The notes under the pieces: generated by a model
Told to the model about the DNA's origin: nothing
Database searches by the model: none
What the model saw: the letters and a program-made list of their open reading frames with translations, nothing else
Shown: one piece after another, positions 47,019-56,572 of the stretch
Layout of the letters: each line of letters opens with the position of its first letter
How positions within the stretch are numbered: position 1 is the stretch's first letter
Assembly (NCBI GenBank): GCA_001485605.1
Contig: FAON01000001.1
Location: forward strand, 1 to 64,000
Direction of reading: 5' to 3'
Origin: Candidatus Kryptobacter tengchongensis
Lineage (GTDB): Bacteria > Bacteroidota > Ignavibacteria > Kryptoniales > Kryptoniaceae
Length of the DNA stretch: 64,000 bases
Translations under genes and position numbers: made by a program

Positions 47019-47522
47019 ATGCTTTATTGTACATCGTTTGAGTCAATTATTGGGGTAATTTACATCGCCTCTTCCGAAAAAGGGGTCTGTAAAATTTCCC
47101 TAACCCATGCTTCCGCTGATGAATTTAGGACCTGGATAAAAAGACATTTCCCCGAACATGAAATTGTTGATAGCAGGCAACAAAATAAGGAAGCGATTGA
47201 GCAAATTAGGCTTTATCTTGCAAGAAAGCTGAGAAAGTTTGACCTTGAAATTGACATGATTGGGACTGAGTTTCAGAAAAAAGTTTGGCGTGAGACGATG
47301 AAAATTCCGTATGGAGAAACAGTGACATATTCAACGCTTGCCAGAAGAATTCATAAGCCAAATTCTCAAAGAGCTGTTGGTAACGCACTTGGGGCTAATC
47401 CATTGCCAATTGTGATCCCTTGCCATCGTGTTATTGCTTCAGATGGGTCGCTTGGTGGCTATACTGGTGGAATCAAAATAAAAGAATTTTTGCTTGGTCT
47501 TGAGGGAGCAAGGAATATTTAG
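47019..47522 (+). CDS. ogt: Methylated-DNA-protein-cysteine S-methyltransferase
   Basis: This 167-residue suicide repair protein removes O6-alkyl groups from guanine. The acceptor cysteine lies in VIPCHRVI, preceded by the helix-turn-helix RAVGNALGANPLP with its arginine finger, and followed by GSLGGYTGG. GGGGGAT lies before the ATG. Its 3' end overlaps the start of the next gene by 29 bp. Confidence 0.94.
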   Translation: MLYCTSFESIIGVIYIASSEKGVCKISLTHASADEFRTWIKRHFPEHEIVDSRQQNKEAIEQIRLYLARKLRKFDLEIDMIGTEFQKKVWRETMKIPYGETVTYSTLARRIHKPNSQRAVGNALGANPLPIVIPCHRVIASDGSLGGYTGGIKIKEFLLGLEGARNI

Positions 47523-48279
47523 AATTCTTTTTATTTTAAGCTTTGTTTCCGTTTTAAGTGCGCAAGTTAAAGTGGTTGAATCAAGTGGGTTGAACTTTAA
47601 ATGTTTGACCGCAAGCTTTTACGAGCCGAAAATGGGGGTTATGAAATATCTTGATAGAAACAGCTTAAAAGTTGACATCGGGAATTCACTTGATTTAATT
47701 GAGGTGAAAAATAAAAATTATTCCATTAGCTTCGGGGCAGATTTTTTTGCTTATGTTCTTGTCAATAATCATGGTTTTTTAATTTTGAGGGTTGAGGCAA
47801 TTGATGGTTTCTTTGGTGGGAATATGAGTGTGAGAAAAGGCAATTTTTCATATCGTTTAAGGATTCTTCACCACAGTGCGCATCTTGTTGATGAGTATGG
47901 GGAGTTAGATAGGAAGCCATTCCCATTTACAGGTGAATTTGCTGATTTAATTTTTGCTTTTACGGACAAATTTTACAGGCTATATGGCGGTCTATCATAT
48001 ATGTTCAGAATAAAGCCATCCGATGTTAGAAAGTTCTATTTTCAATCTGGACTTGAACTTTTCAAAGACTTAGATTCATTTGTGTTCATTTTTGCTTATG
48101 ATGTTAAATTTATTGATGAGATTTTATCTTTTAATTTGACAGCGGGGGTAAAACTTGGGCGATGGAATTCAAGAGGAGTTTTAATTTATTTCGTGTTTTA
48201 CGATGGTTTTGATATTTATGGACAATACTTTAATTTAAAAAGAAAATTCACTGGTTTAGGTTGTTCATTTGAGTTTTAA
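47494..48279 (+). CDS. Probable outer-membrane protein, DUF1207-like
   Basis: The 261-residue product has a signal peptide (about 1-23, ending SVLSAQ) and an all-beta body with the histidine motif RLRILHHSAHLVDEYGE, which resembles the HxSSHLGDEY signature of DUF1207 proteins. A final Phe fits an outer-membrane barrel. The start overlaps ogt by 29 bp and shifts the reading frame, so coupling is likely. Its function is unknown. Confidence 0.75.
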   Translation: MVLREQGIFRILFILSFVSVLSAQVKVVESSGLNFKCLTASFYEPKMGVMKYLDRNSLKVDIGNSLDLIEVKNKNYSISFGADFFAYVLVNNHGFLILRVEAIDGFFGGNMSVRKGNFSYRLRILHHSAHLVDEYGELDRKPFPFTGEFADLIFAFTDKFYRLYGGLSYMFRIKPSDVRKFYFQSGLELFKDLDSFVFIFAYDVKFIDEILSFNLTAGVKLGRWNSRGVLIYFVFYDGFDIYGQYFNLKRKFTGLGCSFEF

Positions 48280-48307
48280 AATTAATACGAAGTGGCGAGA
48301 TGAAAAA

Positions 48308-49510
48308 ATGATTGGCGAAAAAACGACATCGGAAAAATTAGTCCTTTTTGAAAATGTTCAGTTTATCTATGAGCTCGCATTGGCACAGTTTGAACTTATA
48401 TCTCTTGGGGTTGGTTTTGAGATAACAAATGGACTTAGGGAATTTAATGTATTCGGCGACCTTGATTTGAAAAAACTTAAGAAAAGATTGGCGTATTTTA
48501 AGATTGTTGGGAGTGAATACACTGATTATTATTTTATTTTGAGAAAGAACAGGACAAACTCGGTTAATCAATATTTAACGCATTGGATTTACCCATACAA
48601 AGGCAAGTTTCACCCCCAAATGATAAGAGCTTTGTTGAATATAATAAAGCTTGAAAGCGGAGATACAGTTCTTGACCCATTCATCGGAAGTGGGACAACT
48701 GCCCTTGAGGCACAATTGCTTGGAATAAATTGCATAGGAATTGATATATCACCTTTATGTGTGCTTCAGAGCAAAGTTAAAACTGAATCTATTTATGTGC
48801 TTAACGAAATATGTGAATATAAAGAGAAAATTGATTCATCTCTCTTTTTTAGTGCGGATGAGAAAAAACTTGAAAGAATTATTTCTAATATTGAGAACGA
48901 AAAGGTTAGGAATTTTTATACGATAGCTAAGCTTGTGGCTATAAGTGATAACATAAGGAGAAAAAAGAAATTTCAAGATGCTTTCTTGAAAAACTTTAAT
49001 TTAATGCTTCTTTCAGTGAAAGATTATGTTGAACTTGTAAATGAGTTAAATCTTGATTTAGGTCGCGTTGATATAAGGTTAGGTGATGCGAGAAATTTAC
49101 CACTTTCTGATGAAAGCATTGATGGGGTTATAACTTCACCGCCTTATTCCATTGCTCTTGATTATGTGAAAAATGATGAGCATGCTTTGAAAGCACTTGG
49201 ATATGATTTAAGAAACATAAGAGAAGAATTTATTGGCGTCAGAGGGAAAGGAAGAAATAGAATAGAGCTATATAACGAAGATATGGAACAGGTTATTAGA
49301 GAAATATATAGGGTGCTTAAAAGAGGGAAATATGCTGTTATAATAATAGGAAATGCAACATATCAGGGTAAAGAAATAAAAACTACAGAATTTATCATCA
49401 ATTATGCGACGCAAATTGGATTTAAGCTGGTTAGAAATATAAATAAGATAATCTTCGGTTTGTACAATGTGATGCAAAGAGAAAACATTTTGATCTTTAA
49501 GAAGGAATGA
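48308..49510 (+). CDS. Type II DNA methyltransferase (N4-cytosine/N6-adenine)
   Basis: The 400-residue AdoMet-dependent DNA methyltransferase has motif X (KGKFHPQMI), motif I DPFIGSGTT at D123, and motif IV TSPPY at 276-280, in the order X-I-target region-IV (alpha type). TSPPY is more frequent in N4-cytosine enzymes, but N6-adenine is not excluded. It should protect host DNA against the endonuclease encoded next (ATGA overlap). ATG 48308 is chosen over TTG 48269, which overlaps the previous gene. The recognition sequence is unknown. Confidence 0.88.
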   Translation: MIGEKTTSEKLVLFENVQFIYELALAQFELISLGVGFEITNGLREFNVFGDLDLKKLKKRLAYFKIVGSEYTDYYFILRKNRTNSVNQYLTHWIYPYKGKFHPQMIRALLNIIKLESGDTVLDPFIGSGTTALEAQLLGINCIGIDISPLCVLQSKVKTESIYVLNEICEYKEKIDSSLFFSADEKKLERIISNIENEKVRNFYTIAKLVAISDNIRRKKKFQDAFLKNFNLMLLSVKDYVELVNELNLDLGRVDIRLGDARNLPLSDESIDGVITSPPYSIALDYVKNDEHALKALGYDLRNIREEFIGVRGKGRNRIELYNEDMEQVIREIYRVLKRGKYAVIIIGNATYQGKEIKTTEFIINYATQIGFKLVRNINKIIFGLYNVMQRENILIFKKE

Positions 49511-50160
49511 GAAACAAAAACGACGAATATGTAAAACATCTTGAAGAAACAATTTCTAAGTTCTTAGAGCCAATTAAGGATATTCCTTATAGAATAGCAA
49601 TTAAAGTGCTAACTGGTTGTGATGTTTTAAAATTTGATCCTGAATTAGATGAAAACAAGGATTTATTATTGAAGTTGAAAAAAGCAGCTGAAATAGCAGG
49701 TAAAAAAGCTCGCGAGAAGGGAATTCGCAGCAAAAGACCGAATGAAGCCGGAAATAAGATAGAGTCTTTTGTGATAGAATCTTTAAGGGAAGTTGGATTA
49801 GATGCTGATAAACCTAAAGCAAAGTCTGGCAGGAAAAAAGCCTCTGGATACCCCGATATTAAAATTTTATATAACGATAAGGTAATCTATCTTGATTGTA
49901 AAACTTACAGCTCAAAGACAAAAGAACAAACCTTTAGGACTTTTTATTTTTCACCTTCGGATGACCCTAAAATTACAGAGGATGCTTTTCACTTTCTTTT
50001 GAGCTATGAATTAAAACAAACTGGTCGTATTTTTGTGCCTGTTTCGTGGCAACTTTACACTCTTGAAAACCTTTGGGTTCAAGTTAAACATGAGTTCAAT
50101 GCGAGTAATAAAGATATTTACAAAAAGGAATTTTTATTATTACAAGGCAAGTTGAAATAA
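49507..50160 (+). CDS. Probable type II restriction endonuclease
   Basis: This 217-residue protein carries a PD-(D/E)XK nuclease site: P116-D117 in GYPDIKI and D130-C131-K132 in IYLDCK. Its lysine-rich front part includes KSKAKSGRKKASG-type basic residues. Its start overlaps the methyltransferase stop (ATGA), the usual coupling in type II restriction-modification pairs. No known isoschizomer is recognised. The two genes interrupt an otherwise housekeeping region between the DUF1207-like gene and dnaG, consistent with acquisition, although base composition looks similar. Confidence 0.78.
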   Translation: MRNKNDEYVKHLEETISKFLEPIKDIPYRIAIKVLTGCDVLKFDPELDENKDLLLKLKKAAEIAGKKAREKGIRSKRPNEAGNKIESFVIESLREVGLDADKPKAKSGRKKASGYPDIKILYNDKVIYLDCKTYSSKTKEQTFRTFYFSPSDDPKITEDAFHFLLSYELKQTGRIFVPVSWQLYTLENLWVQVKHEFNASNKDIYKKEFLLLQGKLK

Positions 50161-50175
50161 AACTAAAATTCAAAA

Positions 50176-52083
50176 ATGCGTATCCCTGAAGATAAAATAG
50201 AGGAGATAAGAATTGCTGTTGACATTGTTGATTATATAAATCAGTTTGTGCCTTTGAGGAAGGTTGGGAAAAATTATGTGGGGTTATGTCCCTTTCATAC
50301 TGAGAAAACGCCTTCATTTACAGTAAGCCCGGATAAACAACTTTATCATTGTTTTGGTTGTGGTGCTGGTGGAAATGTTTTTAATTTTGTTATGCAATAT
50401 GAAAAGGTTTCATTTTTTGAAGCTGTTAAGAAAATTGCGGAATATGTGGGGGTAGAACTCCCAAAGCCAGAAAGGAAGGAAAGGTGGGTTGAGACGGAGT
50501 TTGAAGAACTTTATGAGGCGAATCAGTTTGCGAAAGAATTTTTTATCAGAAATTTGATGAAGACGACGGAAGGGAAGAAAGCAATTGAATATCTTTATAA
50601 GCGTGGAATTAATGACGCAACGATAAGGAATTTTGAACTTGGTTATTCTCCAGAACAATGGGATGCCCTTGTCCAATATGCGATAAAACAAAATTTTTCG
50701 CTTGAATCGCTTGAAAAAGCTGGTGTTGTGGCAAGAAGAGAAGACGGAACTTATTATGACAGGTTCAGGGGTAGGGTAATTTTCCCAATTTTTTCAATCA
50801 CAGGTCGGACTATAGCTTTTGGCGGGAGAAGATTGAAAGATGATGAAAATATACCAAAGTATATAAACTCTCCAGAGACAAAGGTTTACACAAAGGGTAA
50901 AGTTTTATACGGGCTTTATCAGGGAAAAGAAGCGATAAGGAGAAAAGGATATGCGATTCTTGTTGAGGGTTATATGGATTGCATCTCTCTATTTCAGGCG
51001 GGGATTGAAAATGTTGTCGCTTCTGGGGGCACGGCTTTGACGGAGGAGCAGGTGAGGTTGATTTCAAATTATACGAATACAATTTATTTTCTCTATGATG
51101 CCGATTCAGCTGGAGCAAAAGCTATGATGCGTGGGATTGATTTGATGCTTGCACAGGGACTTGATGTTTATATCGTTAAATTGCCAGAAGGTGAAGATCC
51201 AGATTCGTTTATAAAGAAAAATCCCATTTCTGAGTTTAATAAATTAATTGAAAATGCTGTTAATTTCGTTGAATTCAAGGCATTAACATATCAGCAACTT
51301 GGAAAATTTGATGATCCAAATGTGAAAGTCAAAGCAATTCGCTCGCTCGTTGAATCAATTTCAAAAATTCCAGATGAACTTAAAAGAAATGTTTTCATTC
51401 GTGAAATTTCCTCAAAGTATAAAATTCCAGAGCGTCTCCTTGTTAATGAGGTTGAATCTATCATTCTGAGAGCTCGGAAAGAATCGGCAAAGAATGAAGT
51501 TAAATCTCAGGAAAGTTTTATTTTTTCAAAGTTTAAAAACATTCCAGCGGAAGAAAGGGATCTTGCGAAGATTTTACTTGAGGCAAATGAAGTTGTGTTA
51601 AAGTTTGTTTTTGAGTATATAAAGCTTAGCGATATTACAAGCGACTATGTTAAGCTGATCTATCAGAAAATTCATGAATCGTTTCAAGAAAGTAAGGGAG
51701 ATTATAAAAAGCCAGATGTTAATGATCTTTTGAATAAAGCTGAAAGCGATGAATTTAGAAGTTTTTTGACAAACATTGCCCTGAGCAAATATGAGGTTAG
51801 TCAATTTTGGAATGAAAAAAGAACTTCGGGTGATGAAGATGAGGTTGAAGAGTTGTGGAAAGCTGTTGATGATGTTCTTACCAAGTTTTATCTTCGCAAA
51901 ATACAGAAGATAGAGCTTGATTTGACGGAGAAGATAAAAGAAGCTGAGAAGTCGGGTGATGAAGGGAGGCTTTTGGAACTTCTTGTGAAAAAGAGCGAAA
52001 TTGGAAAAAAGAAAAATATACTCGGCATCAAGGGTTTCAAGGATATAATTAGAAAATATCTTAACTCACTAAATAAGGTGTAA
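50176..52083 (+). CDS. dnaG: DNA primase
   Basis: The 635-residue primase makes RNA primers at the fork. The CHC2 zinc site is C38, H41, C59 and C62 (CPFHTEKTPSF, CFGCGAGG), the RNA polymerase core contains FGGRRLKDDENIPKYINSPET and the TOPRIM VEGYMDCISLF, and a C-terminal helicase-interaction region follows. Its order and length are normal. It lies 15 bp after the endonuclease gene. Confidence 0.97.
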   Translation: MRIPEDKIEEIRIAVDIVDYINQFVPLRKVGKNYVGLCPFHTEKTPSFTVSPDKQLYHCFGCGAGGNVFNFVMQYEKVSFFEAVKKIAEYVGVELPKPERKERWVETEFEELYEANQFAKEFFIRNLMKTTEGKKAIEYLYKRGINDATIRNFELGYSPEQWDALVQYAIKQNFSLESLEKAGVVARREDGTYYDRFRGRVIFPIFSITGRTIAFGGRRLKDDENIPKYINSPETKVYTKGKVLYGLYQGKEAIRRKGYAILVEGYMDCISLFQAGIENVVASGGTALTEEQVRLISNYTNTIYFLYDADSAGAKAMMRGIDLMLAQGLDVYIVKLPEGEDPDSFIKKNPISEFNKLIENAVNFVEFKALTYQQLGKFDDPNVKVKAIRSLVESISKIPDELKRNVFIREISSKYKIPERLLVNEVESIILRARKESAKNEVKSQESFIFSKFKNIPAEERDLAKILLEANEVVLKFVFEYIKLSDITSDYVKLIYQKIHESFQESKGDYKKPDVNDLLNKAESDEFRSFLTNIALSKYEVSQFWNEKRTSGDEDEVEELWKAVDDVLTKFYLRKIQKIELDLTEKIKEAEKSGDEGRLLELLVKKSEIGKKKNILGIKGFKDIIRKYLNSLNKV

Positions 52084-52085
52084 AG

Positions 52086-52283
52086 ATGGTGATAGTCAAA
52101 GATAATAAATGTGATTTCTGCGGTTGTTGTGTTGGTGTTTGCCCAGAGAATTGTATTGAGCTTTACGAGGCGAAAATTGAGATAATTCAGGAGCTTTGCA
52201 CGGATTGTGGCAAATGCGTATGGGCTTGTCCTTTTGAAGTTCTTGAACTTCACATAACTAAGAAAAGGGAGACCTTTACATAA
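52086..52283 (+). CDS. 2[4Fe-4S] ferredoxin
   Basis: This 65-residue protein has two CxxCxxCxxxCP cluster motifs, CDFCGCCVGVCP (C9, C12, C15, C19) and CTDCGKCVWACP. It carries low-potential electrons. It begins two bases after dnaG stops and ends two bases before a geranylgeranyl-reductase-like flavoprotein, to which it probably supplies electrons. Confidence 0.92.
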   Translation: MVIVKDNKCDFCGCCVGVCPENCIELYEAKIEIIQELCTDCGKCVWACPFEVLELHITKKRETFT

Positions 52284-52285
52284 AA

Positions 52286-53476
52286 ATGGCTTTTGGAAAA
52301 AATTTCCCAGAATCGGATTATTACGACATCATTGTTGTTGGAGCTGGTCCAGCGGGGACGACAGCTGCAAGGTTTTCAGCAATGAGCGGGGCAAAGGTCC
52401 TTGTGCTTGAAAAAGATAGAGATGTGGGTTATCCTGTAAGATGTGGCGAAGCGGTGAGCCATGAGGGACTTGTTCAGTTCATTGAGCCAGACCCGAAATG
52501 GATTGCAAGCACTGTTAGATATTTTAAACTTGTCGCTCCAGACGGGACTATAATAAAACCAAACATTGAAGGTTTTGGATATATACTTGAGAGAAGAATT
52601 TTTGATTACGAGCTTGCAAAACTTGCTGTGAGATATGGCGCTGAAATTGTGACCAAGGCTTATGTAAATGGCTTGATAATGAAAGATGGAAGGGTTGAAG
52701 GAGTGAAAGTTTTACTGAACAATTCTGAACAGGTTGAAATTAGGGCTAAGATAGTTATCGGCGCGGATGGTGTTGAATCAAGAGTGGGAAGATGGGCAGG
52801 ACTTAACACAACATGCAGACTTCAAGATATGGAATCGGCGGTGCAGATGACCTTAACAAATATAGAGGTTGAACCAGATACATGTTATTTTTACTTCGGT
52901 GAGAAAGTTGCTCCTGGTGGATACCTATGGATTTTTCCAAAGGGGAAAAACACCGCAAATGTTGGGCTTGGAATCGCTGGAATTTACGGGAGACAGAAGC
53001 ATGCATTAAGATATCTTGAAGAATTCGTTGAAAAAAATTTCCCTAAAGCTTCTGTTTTAACTGTCATAGCTGGTGGCGTTCCGTGTGCTAAAACAGCAGA
53101 TAAGATTGTAACGCATGGGCTTATGCTTGTTGGCGATGCAGCACATCAGGTGAATCCAGTTTCTGGTGGCGGAATAATAAGCGGAATGATAGGAGGGAAA
53201 ATTGCAGGTCAAATTGCAGGGGAAGCAGTAAGGGAAAATAATCTTAACTTGATTTTCAAGTATGAAGACGAATGGAGAAAAACACTTGGACAAAGGCATG
53301 AAAGATATTACAAGATAAAGCAATTCATTTATAAATTTTCAGATGAAAAGTTGAATGAAATTGCAAGGGAACTTTCAAAAATTCCATATGAAAAGCTAAC
53401 ACTTAAAAATCTTTTTCTCACGGCTGTTAAAACTCAACCTTCACTTATAATTGAGGTGATGAGGCTGTTTATATGA
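52286..53476 (+). CDS. Geranylgeranyl reductase family FAD-dependent oxidoreductase
   Basis: The 396-residue flavoprotein has an N-terminal FAD motif (VVGAGPAGTTAARFSA), the PVRCGEAV motif whose cysteine is conserved in geranylgeranyl reductases, and the second FAD block GDAAHQVNPVSGGGI. The family saturates isoprenoid double bonds of archaeal lipids, chlorophyll side chains or menaquinones. With no chlorophyll genes in view, isoprenoid-quinone or lipid saturation is the more likely role. The adjacent ferredoxin is its probable electron donor, as in archaea. Confidence 0.9.
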   Translation: MAFGKNFPESDYYDIIVVGAGPAGTTAARFSAMSGAKVLVLEKDRDVGYPVRCGEAVSHEGLVQFIEPDPKWIASTVRYFKLVAPDGTIIKPNIEGFGYILERRIFDYELAKLAVRYGAEIVTKAYVNGLIMKDGRVEGVKVLLNNSEQVEIRAKIVIGADGVESRVGRWAGLNTTCRLQDMESAVQMTLTNIEVEPDTCYFYFGEKVAPGGYLWIFPKGKNTANVGLGIAGIYGRQKHALRYLEEFVEKNFPKASVLTVIAGGVPCAKTADKIVTHGLMLVGDAAHQVNPVSGGGIISGMIGGKIAGQIAGEAVRENNLNLIFKYEDEWRKTLGQRHERYYKIKQFIYKFSDEKLNEIARELSKIPYEKLTLKNLFLTAVKTQPSLIIEVMRLFI

Positions 53477-53528
53477 GATTCGGTTTTAAAGAATAGTTGC
53501 GATTTTTGATTTGGTTTAGTAAATTTTC

Positions 53529-53565
53529 AGGGAGTAGCTTTGATAAATGGCTACTCCCTTTTTAT
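53529..53565 (+). terminator. Intrinsic terminator after the reductase gene
   Basis: AGGGAGTAGC and GCTACTCCCT form a perfect 10-bp stem around an 11-base loop, followed by TTTTATTTT. It ends the dnaG-ferredoxin-reductase stretch. Confidence 0.93.
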
Positions 53566-53617
53566 TTTAAAGGGAGGCGTGATTCTTTTAAATCAAACAA
53601 AAAAATACCTTAAGATT

Positions 53618-54967
53618 ATGGAACTTCAGGAATTTTACAAAGGTCCTCGTGGGATCGCAGTTAAAATTTTGAATCGCGTTGAGAGAACAGATTCATATCT
53701 TGATAAACTTCTTGACATTGAACTTAAATCAGACGAACTTAATGAACTTGACAAGAGATTTTTGACGGAGTTAACCCATGGAGTTGTGAGGTGGAAAACG
53801 CGACTTGATTTTATAATTGAGTATTTCTGTAAGAACAAGTTCGCTATGCAAGATCCGAACATAAGAAACGCAATGAGGGTTGCGCTTTATCAGATTTTGT
53901 TTTTAACAAAAATTCCACATGCTGCAGCTGTAAACGAGGCGGTTGAGTTTGTCAAAAAAATTCGCGGGCAAAAAGCTGCTAATCTTGTCAATGCTGTGTT
54001 AAGAAATATAATTCGTAATCTTAACAAACTACCCACGCCAGATAGCGAATCAGACCCGATTCAGTATCTTTCAATAATGTATGCGCATCCAACATGGATT
54101 GTTAAGAGGTGGGTTGAAAGATATGGGTTTTATGAAACTGAGCAGTTGCTTTCTGCAAATAATGAACGCCCGACGGTGGTTGTCAGAGCAAATTCTTTGA
54201 AAACAAATGTTGATGAACTTGCAAAACTTTTTGATGAAAGAGGGATAAAATATGTTAAGTCAAAATATCTTGATGATTTTTTGAAGGTCGGGCATCTTAC
54301 GGGAATTTATAACCTTGATCTTTTCAATCAAGGTTATTTTTCTGTTCAGGATGAAAGCGCTGGACTTGTCGTTAAACTTCTTGATCCAAAACCTGGTGAA
54401 ACGGTGATTGACTTATGTTCCGCACCTGGTGGAAAAACTACATATATCGGTGAATTGATGAAAAACGAGGGGAAAATAATTGCGGTTGATAAATACGAGC
54501 ACAGGTTAAATCTTGTCAAGCAAAGTTGTGAAAGAGTCGGGCTTACAAATGTTGAGTTTATAGCTGAGGACGCAACTGCTGTTAATTTTAATGGAAGCGC
54601 GGATAAAGTTTTAGTTGATGCACCATGTTCAGGTTTTGGAGTTATTCAGAAGAAGCCAGATATAAAATGGCAAAGAGAGCTTTCGGATATCAAAAATCTT
54701 GTAAAAACTCAACTTGAATTGCTTGAAACAGCAAGCAAGCTTGTTAAAAATGGCGGTGTGATAGTTTATAGCACATGCACAATTGAACCAGAGGAAAATA
54801 TTGAGGTTGTTAAATCTTTCCTTGACAAACATCCAGAGTTTGAAGTTGAAGATGCGAGGAAATATTTACCATCTGATGTTGTAACAAATGGAGGTTATAT
54901 GGAAACATTTCCACACAAGCACGATATGGATGGAGGGTTTGCGGTAAGACTAATCAAAGTGAAATAA
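53618..54967 (+). CDS. rsmB: 16S rRNA m5C967 methyltransferase RsmB
   Basis: The 449-residue protein methylates 16S rRNA. An N-terminal NusB-like RNA-binding domain (about 5-145, with ILNRVERTDSYLDKLL) precedes the methyltransferase core with DLCSAPGGKTTYIG, the catalytic APCSGFG and the YSTCTIEPEEN motif. ATG 53618 gives the usual length; an in-frame start at 53540 would lie inside the terminator hairpin and is not used. A GGGAGG near 53573 is too far upstream to serve this ATG well. Confidence 0.92.
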   Translation: MELQEFYKGPRGIAVKILNRVERTDSYLDKLLDIELKSDELNELDKRFLTELTHGVVRWKTRLDFIIEYFCKNKFAMQDPNIRNAMRVALYQILFLTKIPHAAAVNEAVEFVKKIRGQKAANLVNAVLRNIIRNLNKLPTPDSESDPIQYLSIMYAHPTWIVKRWVERYGFYETEQLLSANNERPTVVVRANSLKTNVDELAKLFDERGIKYVKSKYLDDFLKVGHLTGIYNLDLFNQGYFSVQDESAGLVVKLLDPKPGETVIDLCSAPGGKTTYIGELMKNEGKIIAVDKYEHRLNLVKQSCERVGLTNVEFIAEDATAVNFNGSADKVLVDAPCSGFGVIQKKPDIKWQRELSDIKNLVKTQLELLETASKLVKNGGVIVYSTCTIEPEENIEVVKSFLDKHPEFEVEDARKYLPSDVVTNGGYMETFPHKHDMDGGFAVRLIKVK

Positions 54968-54973
54968 AAGCTT

Positions 54974-56569
54974 ATGAAAAATAACAAAACTTCGCACCCT
55001 GTAATAGTTGATGGTGAGACATTAACACCTGAAAAGGTTTTTGATGTTGCGGTTAATTTCGCACCTGTTAAACTTTCTCCAGATGCCATATCCAAAATGA
55101 AAAAGTCAAGACAACTTGTTGAAAAGTGGGTTCAAAAAGATGAGGTGATTTATGGGGTTACAACTGGATTTGGGGATTTTGCTACGGTGAAGATAGAAAA
55201 GAAAGAGATTGAAAAACTCCAGAGGAACCTAATCTTCAGCCACTCTGCAGGTGCAGGTGAGCCATTACCTCCTGAAGTTGTAAGGGCGATGATGCTTCTT
55301 AGAGCAAACGCTCTTTCAAAAGGTTATTCGGGTGTTAGAGTTGAAACGGTTAAAATGTTAATTGATTTTTTAAATCTTCACATAACACCAATCATTCCAT
55401 CTCAAGGTTCTGTTGGCTCAAGTGGTGATCTCGTTCAGCTTTCACATCTTGTCCTTGCAATGATGGGAGAGGGTAATGTTTGGGTGGGGAAGGATATTAA
55501 CCCATTAAATTTGAAAAAAATGAAGGCTTTGTCTGCGCTTAAAAAATTTGGATTGGAACCAATTAGACTTTCTGCAAAGGAAGGACTTGCTCTTATAAAT
55601 GGCACACAGATGATGACTGCTTATGCATGCTTGATTGTTAAGCAAGCAAAAGAATTGTGTAAAATAGCTGATATCGCCGCATCACTTAGTATTGAGGCTT
55701 TGAAAGGAACTGATAGAGCTTTTGATGAAAGAATTCATAAACTAAGACCCTATCAAGGACAACAGAAGGTTGCGAGAAATATATTGAGAATGATGAAAAA
55801 TAGCGAGATACGGCTTTCTCATCTTTATGATGATCCAAGGGTTCAAGATGCTTACTCTTTGAGATGCGTTCCTCAAATTCACGGTGCATCAAGAGATGCG
55901 ATTGATTATGTTTACGAAATTGTTTCAATTGAGGTGAATTCAGCAACGGATAATCCGTTGATTTTCCCAGAGGATGAAGTTCATCTTGAAGGTGGAAATT
56001 TCCATGGACAACCGATTGCGCTTGCAATGGATTTCATCGCTATTGCTTTATCTGAACTTGCAAATGTTTCAGAAAGAAGAATAGAACGACTTGTCAACGC
56101 TCAATTGAGTGGTTTGCCGAAGTTTTTAACAACTCGTGGTGGATTAAACTCGGGATTGATGATAGCTCAATACACCGCAGCATCTCTGGTTTCTGAAAAC
56201 AAAGTTTTGGCTCATCCTGCAAGCGTTGATTCAATACCCACATCAGCAAATCAAGAAGACCATAACAGCATGGGCTCAATATCGGCGCAAAAGGCATATA
56301 GAGTTTTAAAAAATGTTCAAACTGTTCTTGCAATTGAGATAATGTGCGCTGCTCAGGGGATTGACTTTGCGAAGGTTGATCCAAAGACTGGAAAAATAAT
56401 GAGGTGCGGTATCGGGACACAAGCGGCGTATGAATTCGTTAGAAAGAAAATTAAACATCTTGATGAAGATAGAATTTTACATAATGACATCGTGAAGGCG
56501 CTTGAAATCGTCAGGAGTGGGGAAATTATAAATGTGGTTGAAAAAGCAATTGGTGAAAAACTTGAATGA
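54974..56569 (+). CDS. hutH: Histidine ammonia-lyase-like MIO enzyme
   Basis: The 531-residue enzyme should deaminate histidine to urocanate using the MIO cofactor. HAL-type residues are present: Y60 in YGVTTGFG, H90 in FSHSAGAGEP, the INGTQ asparagine, YSLRCVPQ, and NQEDHNSMG. The cofactor tripeptide, however, is S149-S150-G151 (GSVGSSGDL) rather than Ala-Ser-Gly. The other hut genes are absent. It lies between rsmB and recG and is probably cotranscribed with them. Histidine specificity is inferred from H90; another aromatic substrate is possible. Confidence 0.85.
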   Translation: MKNNKTSHPVIVDGETLTPEKVFDVAVNFAPVKLSPDAISKMKKSRQLVEKWVQKDEVIYGVTTGFGDFATVKIEKKEIEKLQRNLIFSHSAGAGEPLPPEVVRAMMLLRANALSKGYSGVRVETVKMLIDFLNLHITPIIPSQGSVGSSGDLVQLSHLVLAMMGEGNVWVGKDINPLNLKKMKALSALKKFGLEPIRLSAKEGLALINGTQMMTAYACLIVKQAKELCKIADIAASLSIEALKGTDRAFDERIHKLRPYQGQQKVARNILRMMKNSEIRLSHLYDDPRVQDAYSLRCVPQIHGASRDAIDYVYEIVSIEVNSATDNPLIFPEDEVHLEGGNFHGQPIALAMDFIAIALSELANVSERRIERLVNAQLSGLPKFLTTRGGLNSGLMIAQYTAASLVSENKVLAHPASVDSIPTSANQEDHNSMGSISAQKAYRVLKNVQTVLAIEIMCAAQGIDFAKVDPKTGKIMRCGIGTQAAYEFVRKKIKHLDEDRILHNDIVKALEIVRSGEIINVVEKAIGEKLE

Positions 56570-56572
56570 TTT

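Noticed and set aside
53540-53617. Starting rsmB at 53540
   Set aside because: The codon falls inside the loop of a strong terminator.
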